A DNA stretch of 13,746 bases, from positions 1-13,746 of the forward strand of contig WGCT01000541.1 in the NCBI GenBank assembly GCA_015493625.1, read 5' to 3'. This document shows, in pieces, positions 8,343 through 13,746 of the stretch. The stretch is from Draconibacterium sp. Lineage in GTDB: Bacteria > Bacteroidota > Bacteroidia > Bacteroidales > Prolixibacteraceae. Below the pieces are notes generated by a model, which was given only the letters and a program-made list of their open reading frames with translations, searched no databases and was not told the DNA's origin. Position 1 is the first letter of the stretch, and each line of letters opens with the position of its first letter. The position numbers and the translations under genes are program-made.

Positions 8343-9404
8343 CTATTTCCAAATTTTATTCTTATTTAATGCTGCCCTGTATTTTGCAGCATTCCGGTTG
8401 TGCTGAGCCAACGTTTTAGCAAAATTATGGTATCCCGAAAAATCCTCTTTTGCACACATATAAATATAGCTGTGCTTTTCGTAGTTGAGTACTGCATCAA
8501 TAGCCGATATTTCGGGAAACATAATTGGCCCCGGAGGCAACCCTGCATATTTATACGTATTGTATGGCGAGTCTATTTCGAGGTGTTTATTTAGAACCCG
8601 CTTTATGGAATAGTCGCCAACGGCATATTTCACAGTTGGGTCGGCTTGCAACAAAATACCCCGTTTCAGCCGGTTTAAATAGAGTCCGGCAATGCGTTTC
8701 ATCTCGTCGGGTTTCACCGTTTCGCTCTCAACAATTGAGGCCAAAATTATTACCTCCTGCGGCGAAAGACCAATCTGCTTTGCTTTCTCTTTTCGTTTTT
8801 CTGTCCAGAATTTATCGTACTCTTTTTTCATTCGTTGCGCAAATTCTTTAGCCGAGGTTGTCCAGTAAAACTGGTACGTATTCGGAATAAACATCGTACG
8901 AAAAGTTTCAGGAGTAAACCCATATTCAACAATTAATTTATCGTTCGAAAAAAGGTTCAGAATAGAGAGAGAGTCGGCCCAGATGTATTTACTAACCTTC
9001 CCTGCCAAATCTTCTTTAAACCTCACATTGCTAAACGTTAAATTCACCGGCTCTTGAATTCCACTACGCAAAACATTTACAATTTGGTTGGTATTCATTC
9101 CTTTTTTTAACAAATACCGACCGGGTTTTATCGCTTCGCGGTAATTCTTCTTTTTCGAAACCCAGTTAAATGCTTTTTCAGAAATAAGAATATTATGAAT
9201 AGTTAAACTATCGGTAACTTGTGCAAAAGTTGCATCTTTGGGAATATATAAAATGTAATTACTCTTTACATTTTCCTGAAAAATGTACTGATAAAGCTGC
9301 CAGGCGCGAATACCAATAACAATAAATGCAAGTGCAAAAAATATGATAATAAACTTTCCAACCTTGGGGAAAGTCATTATCCGGCTTTTGTGTTCTATCG
9401 ACAT
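8343..9404 (-). CDS. mltG: Endolytic murein transglycosylase MltG (YceG family)
   Basis: MltG cleaves nascent glycan strands inside the chain and so sets strand length; it is anchored in the inner membrane with its domain in the periplasm. The ATG at 9404 gives 353 residues. A short cytoplasmic N-terminus is followed by one membrane helix (about 18-38, rich in Ile/Phe/Ala). The LysM-like subdomain comes next (IPKDATFAQVTDSL onward), and then the YceG catalytic region: FIPNTYQFYW (about 172-181), LSPQEVIILASIVESET with catalytic Glu226, AGLYLNRLKRGILLQADPTVKYA, and SPYNTYKYAGLPPGPI near the end. An in-frame GTG at 9422 would add six residues, but it overlaps the -7 promoter element, so the ATG is preferred. 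Its end faces murB across 69 bases in which I see no hairpin. Confidence 0.93.
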   Translation of the reverse strand: MSIEHKSRIMTFPKVGKFIIIFFALAFIVIGIRAWQLYQYIFQENVKSNYILYIPKDATFAQVTDSLTIHNILISEKAFNWVSKKKNYREAIKPGRYLLKKGMNTNQIVNVLRSGIQEPVNLTFSNVRFKEDLAGKVSKYIWADSLSILNLFSNDKLIVEYGFTPETFRTMFIPNTYQFYWTTSAKEFAQRMKKEYDKFWTEKRKEKAKQIGLSPQEVIILASIVESETVKPDEMKRIAGLYLNRLKRGILLQADPTVKYAVGDYSIKRVLNKHLEIDSPYNTYKYAGLPPGPIMFPEISAIDAVLNYEKHSYIYMCAKEDFSGYHNFAKTLAQHNRNAAKYRAALNKNKIWK

Positions 9405-9421
9405 AAACTTGAGCTTTTGCA

Positions 9422-9429
9422 CAAAAATA
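9422..9429 (-). promoter_or_regulatory. Bacteroidota -7 promoter element for mltG
   Basis: Read on the minus strand this is TATTTTTG, a perfect TAnnTTTG match, ending 17 bases before the ATG at 9404. No clear -33 element is present. It rules against the GTG at 9422 as the start, because that codon lies inside the element. Confidence 0.45.
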
Positions 9430-9515
9430 GTCGTTCTTCGGGAAATGAAAAATTAGCTGCCAACTAAATTCAAACTCTCGTGTGTGAAAAACAATTCCAT
9501 TCATTCTAAATTTAT

Positions 9516-9523
9516 TACTTTTG
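9516..9523 (+). promoter_or_regulatory. Bacteroidota -7 promoter element for the flavodiiron gene
   Basis: TACTTTTG is a perfect TAnnTTTG match 35 bases before the ATG at 9559. An A-rich stretch (about 9543-9550) stands where a ribosome-binding site would be, as is common in Bacteroidota. No convincing -33 element is visible. Confidence 0.5.
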
Positions 9524-9558
9524 TAGTTTAAATTCAGAAAACTAAAAAAAGATTAATT

Positions 9559-10761
9559 ATGCAACAAGTAAATCTTGCCGACGATATTTATTATTTAGGA
9601 TTTAACGACCGACGCACCAACTTATTCGAAAACATCTGGCCTATTCCGCACGGAATTTCATACAGTTCGTATTTAATTGTCGACGAAAAAATTGCGGTTA
9701 TCGACACCGTTGAACGTTCGTTTATCGACGACTATTTAGACCGCATTGAAGATATTATTGGCGACCGAAAAGTTGATTATCTGATAATTAACCATATGGA
9801 ACCCGACCACTCGGGAGCATTAAAAGCATTTATTCAAAAATATCCCGATGTAATTTTAGTGGGGAATAAAAAAACATTCGGGTTTGTTGAAGCCTATTAT
9901 ATGACTCCGAAAAATGTTCTGCTTGTACACGACAACCATAAACTGGAACTTGGAAAACACACCCTGCAATTTCAAATGATTCCGATGGTTCACTGGCCCG
10001 AAACAATGGTAACTTTCGAGGAGACAAACAAAATACTTTTTTCGGGCGATGCTTTTGGAAGTTATGGCACGCTCGACGGCGGAATTTTCGACGACGAAAT
10101 TAATCTCGATTTCTACGAAGTTGAAGTGATGCGCTATTTTACAAACATTGTAGGAAAATATTGCCCGCACACACAACGCGCCATAAAAAAACTGGCCCCG
10201 CTCGACATTAAAATGATTGCAGCTACACACGGCCCCGTTTGGCGTTCAAACCTCAACTGGATTTTAACCCGCTACAACAAATGGAGCTCGTACGATTTAG
10301 ACCGAGGCGTTGTAATTGTTTACGGCTCGATGTATGGAAATACGCAAAAAATGGCCGAAATTATCGCCCGTCGGATTGCCGAACGCGGCATTAAAAACAT
10401 TCGTGTTTACGACGCATCGAAAACACACACTTCGTATATTATTAACGACATATTTAAATACAAAGGATTTATTGTGGGTAGTGCAGCCTATAACAACTCG
10501 CTTTTCCCAAATGTTGAAATTCTGCTTTCTACCATAGAACACATGGCTCCTAAAAATCATTTGCTTGGAATTTTTGGTAACTACTCGTGGAATGGCGGCG
10601 GAGTAAAGAACCTGAAAACTTTTGCCGAAAAAATTAAATGGGAAGTTGTGCACGAACCGGTTGAAGAGAAAGGCGCTTTAAAACCAAACAACAAAGAGGA
10701 ACTATTAAAACTTGCCGATGCAATGGCCGACAAGTTATTAGAAATGCCAAAACCAGAGTAA
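9559..10761 (+). CDS. Flavodiiron protein (A-type, FprA family)
   Basis: The 400-residue product joins a metallo-beta-lactamase-fold diiron domain (about 1-250) to a flavodoxin domain (about 251-395), the core layout of class A flavodiiron proteins. All expected iron ligands are present: His79, Glu81, Asp83 and His84 in NHMEPDHSG, His145 in MVHWPET, bridging Asp164 in FSGDAFG, and His224 in ATHGP. The FMN phosphate loop GSMYGNTQKMAE is at 256-267. Such proteins reduce O2 to water or NO to N2O in the cytoplasm and protect anaerobes or microaerophiles. There is no fused rubredoxin or flavin reductase domain and no rubredoxin gene nearby, so the electron donor must be encoded elsewhere. O2 versus NO preference cannot be read from the sequence. 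The gene has its own promoter element and appears monocistronic: 165 bases separate it from the next gene. Confidence 0.93.
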   Translation: MQQVNLADDIYYLGFNDRRTNLFENIWPIPHGISYSSYLIVDEKIAVIDTVERSFIDDYLDRIEDIIGDRKVDYLIINHMEPDHSGALKAFIQKYPDVILVGNKKTFGFVEAYYMTPKNVLLVHDNHKLELGKHTLQFQMIPMVHWPETMVTFEETNKILFSGDAFGSYGTLDGGIFDDEINLDFYEVEVMRYFTNIVGKYCPHTQRAIKKLAPLDIKMIAATHGPVWRSNLNWILTRYNKWSSYDLDRGVVIVYGSMYGNTQKMAEIIARRIAERGIKNIRVYDASKTHTSYIINDIFKYKGFIVGSAAYNNSLFPNVEILLSTIEHMAPKNHLLGIFGNYSWNGGGVKNLKTFAEKIKWEVVHEPVEEKGALKPNNKEELLKLADAMADKLLEMPKPE

Positions 10762-10870
10762 ATAGCAAGATATAACTACAACCCAACCAACACAATATTG
10801 GGGATGGACATTTAGAACAGTGTTTATTTGAATTGATTGCATTGAACTCAGAAGTAGAAATGTGCTTTAC

Positions 10871-10884
10871 CATTTTCTAAAATG
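10871..10884. promoter_or_regulatory. Small palindrome upstream of the coiled-coil gene
   Basis: CATTTT at 10871-10876 and AAAATG at 10879-10884 are perfect reverse complements around CT. It lies 43 bases before the ATG at 10927. A loosely promoter-like TATTCGTTTG follows at 10901-10910, with the TA and TTTG parts spaced by four bases instead of two. The palindrome could be an operator or chance in AT-rich DNA. Confidence 0.2.
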
Positions 10885-10926
10885 CAACAAACCAGGGTTA
10901 TATTCGTTTGTTAAACAGCTAATTTT

Positions 10927-11529
10927 ATGGACATGAAGAAATTTATAATTCTCTTTATTTTAACGGTTTCTGTTTCATCGGTTTCATTTGCAAAGAAAAA
11001 CATTAATGCCTGGAAAAATGAAAAAACCCTAAACAATCAGTTCTCGGTATTTAAGAAAAATCTGAATTTTTGGGATGGAAATTATTTCTTAAAAGAGGTT
11101 CAGTTGAATCAGTTCTACAATGCCATGTACGACTCGATTACTGTTTTACGTAACGAGCTGACCGACAGTAAAAGGCAAATTCTTTCGTTGCAAAACGAGC
11201 TAAAAGCAAAAACAGAAGAGACAAAAGAAATTCAGGACAATTTAAAAGGTGCCATAAAACGCGAAAATTCGATTACTGTTTTCGGAATGAGTATTAACAA
11301 AACAGCATACTCTTTATTTATGTATCTGTTTATTCTTGGCGTTTTGGTTATATCAGGAATCGTTTTTCTTCTCTATAAAAGGAGCCTTGCAATTACTCGA
11401 TATACAAAAAACGAATACAAAGAGCTGAAAGAGGAGTTCGAAATTCACAAAAAAAATTCGTTAGACCGATATACGAAAATGAATATGGAACTACACAAAA
11501 CACGAATGGCACTAAATAAAAAGAAATAA
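10927..11529 (+). CDS. Membrane-anchored coiled-coil protein of unknown function
   Basis: The 200-residue product has a signal peptide (about 1-22, cleavage near SFA|KK), a periplasmic part with a Trp/Asn/Phe-rich segment (about 28-68), then a coiled coil (about 70-112). A single membrane helix (about 127-150) is followed by a second charged helical or coiled-coil tail (about 158-200) ending in KKK. The positive tail suggests the C-terminus is cytoplasmic. I recall similar proteins in Flavobacteria labelled tRNA (guanine-N1)-methyltransferase. Nothing here supports that: there is no SAM-binding knot motif and the protein is a membrane protein. The ATG at 10927 or the one at 10933 (residue 3) could be the start. 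The SGNH hydrolase gene follows after 16 bases, so the two are probably co-transcribed. The function is unknown; the topology would suit a structural or partner-binding role across the inner membrane. Confidence 0.8.
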   Translation: MDMKKFIILFILTVSVSSVSFAKKNINAWKNEKTLNNQFSVFKKNLNFWDGNYFLKEVQLNQFYNAMYDSITVLRNELTDSKRQILSLQNELKAKTEETKEIQDNLKGAIKRENSITVFGMSINKTAYSLFMYLFILGVLVISGIVFLLYKRSLAITRYTKNEYKELKEEFEIHKKNSLDRYTKMNMELHKTRMALNKKK

Positions 11530-11545
11530 CTTAAAACGAAACCGA

Positions 11546-12310
11546 ATGAAACAATCAAGACGAAACTTTTTATTAAAATCGGCAACAGGAATTGCAGCAA
11601 TTTCGGCAATACCCACAATTGTATCTTCATGTAGCTCTTCACCCGATAACTCTTCACAAGAAAACAGTCTGTTTTATAAAAAAGGAAATACGATTCTTTT
11701 TCAGGGTGATTCGATTACCGATGCCGGACGCGAAAGAGAGAAAGAGCTTCCCAATAATCCAGATTCATTCGGAATGGGTTACGCTTTTTTAGCAGCCTCG
11801 TCGCTTTTAAATAATTACCCCGAACAAGAACTCGCCATATACAATCGGGGAATAAGTGGAAATAAAGTTTTTCAGCTTGCCGACAGATGGCAAAAAGACT
11901 GTTTGGATTTAAAGCCCGATGTATTAAGTATTTTAATTGGAGTAAACGATTATTGGCACACACGAGATCACATCTACAACGGCACAATTGAGGTTTACGA
12001 AAACGACTACCGGAAACTTTTACAACGAACAAAAGAGAAACTCCCCGATGTTGAACTGGTTATTTGCGAACCATACTATGTTTTAGGTGCCAAAGTTGTT
12101 GACGAAAGCTGGATTAAACCAATGAAAGAGTATCAGGCCGTGGCACTGAAAATTGCTGAAGAATTCGATGCCGTTTGGGTACCGTTTCAACGAGTTTTCG
12201 ACGAAGCACTAAAACATGCTCCGGCAACCTATTGGACGCACGACGGAGTACACCCTGCCATGGCCGGTGCACAACTAATGGCCGAGGCGTGGTTACGGGC
12301 TGTAAAATAA
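11546..12310 (+). CDS. SGNH/GDSL-type hydrolase, Tat-exported probable lipoprotein
   Basis: The 254-residue product is a SGNH-fold esterase. Block I is FQGDSITDAG with nucleophile Ser56. Block II Gly lies in RGISGNK (Gly105), block III is IGVNDYW with Asn134, and block V is HDGVHP with catalytic Asp233 and His236. All four oxyanion and triad positions are present. The N-terminus has a twin-arginine motif (SRRNFL, 4-9) and a hydrophobic stretch. A lipobox-like VSSC with Cys29 follows, then a Ser-rich linker, so it is probably exported folded and lipid-anchored. Family members remove acetyl or other acyl groups from sugars, polysaccharides or lipids; the substrate here cannot be read. It lies 16 bases after the coiled-coil gene and faces the GH109-like gene, so carbohydrate deacylation is a reasonable guess. 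Confidence 0.88.
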   Translation: MKQSRRNFLLKSATGIAAISAIPTIVSSCSSSPDNSSQENSLFYKKGNTILFQGDSITDAGREREKELPNNPDSFGMGYAFLAASSLLNNYPEQELAIYNRGISGNKVFQLADRWQKDCLDLKPDVLSILIGVNDYWHTRDHIYNGTIEVYENDYRKLLQRTKEKLPDVELVICEPYYVLGAKVVDESWIKPMKEYQAVALKIAEEFDAVWVPFQRVFDEALKHAPATYWTHDGVHPAMAGAQLMAEAWLRAVK

Positions 12311-12330
12311 AACTATATAATGCAAAGAAA

Positions 12331-12356
12331 AAAGGTGTCCGTTTCCGAACACCTTT
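12331..12356 (-). terminator. Hairpin terminator between convergent SGNH and GH109-like genes
   Basis: AAAGGTGT at 12331-12338 pairs with ACACCTTT at 12349-12356. The inner loop can pair further (CG at 12340-12341 with CG at 12346-12347) past one mismatch. Read leftward, the stem runs into TTTTTTCTTT, a strong U-tract, so it ends the leftward GH109-like transcript. Read rightward only TTT, part of the stem, then AATA follow, so termination of the SGNH transcript would be weaker. Confidence 0.75.
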
Positions 12357-12378
12357 AATACCGAATTGATTGTAGAAT

Positions 12379-13722
12379 CTATTTATATTCTACTGGTTTT
12401 CTCTTAATCCAGTCACCCCTGGTAAAATCGGGGAAGTATTGTGGAGAACTACCGGTTGCAATAGACGCTTCGGAGAGCGGAGTAACGGCACTCCATGCTG
12501 CTGCATCGTACACATCAATTACCGGCTGACGTTGCTCTTTAACCGAGTTAATAAACTCGCGGGTAACAAAGTAGTCTATTCCACCATGACCGGCTCCGTT
12601 TGCTATATCGCCATATTTTTTCCAAAGCGGATGATCATATTTATCCTGCCATTTTTGGAAATCATCCCACTTGTCGTATTTTCCCTTACCTTCAATATAA
12701 ATACGTTTCGTTCCCATATCGAAATTTGTTGTACCATCTGTTCCGTCAATTCTAAATCCTAACGAATATGGGCGCGGAAGATTTGTGTCGTGAGTTACAA
12801 TAATACTTTCACCATTTGCAGTTTTAATAACCGATGTAATAATATCACCAAGTTTCCAAGGCAATTTGGCGTAAGGATGGTCGACACCACCTTGTTCCTG
12901 AATATAATCTTTTAATCCAACAGCTTTTGTTGCAGTTGAAGTTAAATACAAGAACCTGTTTCCACGGTTTATATTTAACATGTGTGCAATTGGACCAAGC
13001 CCGTGTGTAGGATAAACATCGGCATTTTGTTTTAGCGAATGTTGTGTTCTCCATCGTGCCTCACCTTTTGCTCCTTCACCAAATTTAAGGTCTTTATTAA
13101 ACTTTACATTTAACAAGTTGTGTTGATAACCGCAACGACCATGGACAACCTCGCCAAATAACCCATCTTTAATCATATTTGTAACTGCCAGTACATCGCG
13201 ACGGTAGTTTACATTTTCAAGAATCATACATGGTTTTCCTGTCTCCTCCGAAGTGTTAACCAAGTCCCAACACTCTTCCATTGTGTTGGCTGCCGACACT
13301 TCAACAGCGGCATATTTACCTGCTTTCATAGCTGCAACGGCCATGCGCGTGTGCCACAACCATGGAGTAGCTATCATAACTCCATCAATATCTTCGCGTT
13401 TTAACATCTCTAAATAAGCATGTTCTCCGTTAGAATATACTTCAGCTTTAGGATGTCCGTTATCTGTTAATATTTTTTGTGCTTTTGGAATTGCTTCCGG
13501 ATCGATATCACAAATAGCTGTAATTTTCACACCTTCAGTTTTCGCTGCTCTATAAAGATGTCCTCTTCCTCTTCCTCCGCACCCAATGAATGCAATATTC
13601 ACTTCACCATCCTTTTTTTTCTGTTTAGAAACACTGGCTTTCGAAATTTGTGGAGCCACTATTAATCCGGCTCCTGCTGCTGTTGCAGTCTTTAAAAAAG
13701 ACCTCCTGTCTGTTGCTGTCAT
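12379..13722 (-). CDS. Tat-exported Gfo/Idh/MocA-fold protein, probable GH109 glycosidase
   Basis: The 447-residue product begins with a twin-arginine signal (DRRSFLK, 5-11, then an Ala/Gly-rich core to about 25). A Rossmann domain follows with INAD-binding FIGCGGRGRGH (45-55), acidic CDID at 71-74, ATPWLWH (118-124) and EVSAAN (141-146). The C-terminal part has ENVNYRRDV (169-177), GYQHN (198-202), WRTQHS, VYPTHGLGPIAH (236-247), NRGNRF (252-257) and NLPRPYSLGFR (314-324). These blocks, especially YPTHG and NLPRPYSLGFR, match what I recall of GH109 alpha-N-acetylgalactosaminidases, which use bound NAD in a redox hydrolysis. Export by Tat suits a protein that folds around NAD before secretion. 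It could instead act on another sugar or be a plain oxidoreductase. About half its Arg codons are AGA/AGG, unlike the flavodiiron gene. It has its own terminator; only 24 bases upstream are visible, with no clear promoter. Confidence 0.85.
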   Translation of the reverse strand: MTATDRRSFLKTATAAGAGLIVAPQISKASVSKQKKKDGEVNIAFIGCGGRGRGHLYRAAKTEGVKITAICDIDPEAIPKAQKILTDNGHPKAEVYSNGEHAYLEMLKREDIDGVMIATPWLWHTRMAVAAMKAGKYAAVEVSAANTMEECWDLVNTSEETGKPCMILENVNYRRDVLAVTNMIKDGLFGEVVHGRCGYQHNLLNVKFNKDLKFGEGAKGEARWRTQHSLKQNADVYPTHGLGPIAHMLNINRGNRFLYLTSTATKAVGLKDYIQEQGGVDHPYAKLPWKLGDIITSVIKTANGESIIVTHDTNLPRPYSLGFRIDGTDGTTNFDMGTKRIYIEGKGKYDKWDDFQKWQDKYDHPLWKKYGDIANGAGHGGIDYFVTREFINSVKEQRQPVIDVYDAAAWSAVTPLSEASIATGSSPQYFPDFTRGDWIKRKPVEYK

Positions 13723-13746
13723 TTTGATACAATATTTAATTTGTGC

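Noticed and set aside
9559..10761. Metallo-beta-lactamase (antibiotic resistance) reading of the N-terminal domain
   Set aside because: The HxExDH ligand set and the fused flavodoxin domain identify a flavodiiron protein, not a zinc beta-lactamase.
10762..10926. Small gene or RNA in the gap after the flavodiiron gene
   Set aside because: No start with a plausible frame, no strong hairpin with a T-tract, and no recognisable RNA motif; only a small palindrome was seen.
12379..13722. Inositol 2-dehydrogenase or other cytoplasmic sugar dehydrogenase
   Set aside because: The Tat signal and the YPTHG and NLPRPYSLGFR blocks fit exported GH109-type proteins better, though activity remains unproven.
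1..13746. CRISPR array, phage, transposon or toxin-antitoxin system
   Set aside because: No regularly spaced repeats, no transposase, integrase or small paired toxin/antitoxin genes were found on either strand.

Overview
The window reads as an ordinary chromosomal segment of an AT-rich member of the Bacteroidota, probably a Bacteroidales/Marinilabiliales-type marine or sediment organism. This rests on TAnnTTTG-type promoter elements, weak Shine-Dalgarno sequences, signal peptides ending in xAQ, a large secreted TPR protein paired with an outer-membrane barrel, an ftsE with no ftsX beside it, and the Bacteroidota forms of MltG and of the putative GH109 enzyme. The family-level placement is inference. 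I see no rRNA, tRNA, CRISPR array, transposase, integrase or phage gene.

Layout, left to right. Positions 1-155 are non-coding and hold one small perfect hairpin. Next is a leftward two-gene operon: a 1022-residue secreted TPR protein (5020 to 1952), then 14 bases later a 593-residue outer-membrane beta-barrel protein (1937 to 156). A 222-base divergent intergenic region with two adjacent small palindromes separates it from ftsE (5243-5953, rightward). ftsE converges almost end to end on a leftward GT4-type glycosyltransferase (7127 to 5976). murB (7257-8273, rightward) converges on mltG (9404 to 8343, leftward). Divergent from mltG is a 400-residue flavodiiron protein (9559-10761). A rightward pair follows: a membrane-anchored coiled-coil protein of unknown function (10927-11529) and a Tat/lipoprotein-type SGNH hydrolase (11546-12310). 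They face a leftward Tat-exported Gfo/Idh/MocA-fold protein most like GH109 alpha-N-acetylgalactosaminidases (13722 to 12379), with a hairpin terminator between them.

Functionally the window is about the cell envelope. FtsE links divisome and peptidoglycan hydrolase control, MurB makes UDP-MurNAc, and MltG ends glycan strands. The TPR/barrel pair next to ftsE is an uncharacterised envelope module. The right end looks like exported carbohydrate processing. The flavodiiron protein suggests a need to remove O2 or NO, as in an anaerobe or microaerophile.

Nothing here is clearly a new defence or mobile system. The best candidates for new biology are the TPR/barrel pair and its shared upstream region with ftsE, the coiled-coil membrane protein, and the pairing of a GH109-like enzyme with an SGNH hydrolase.
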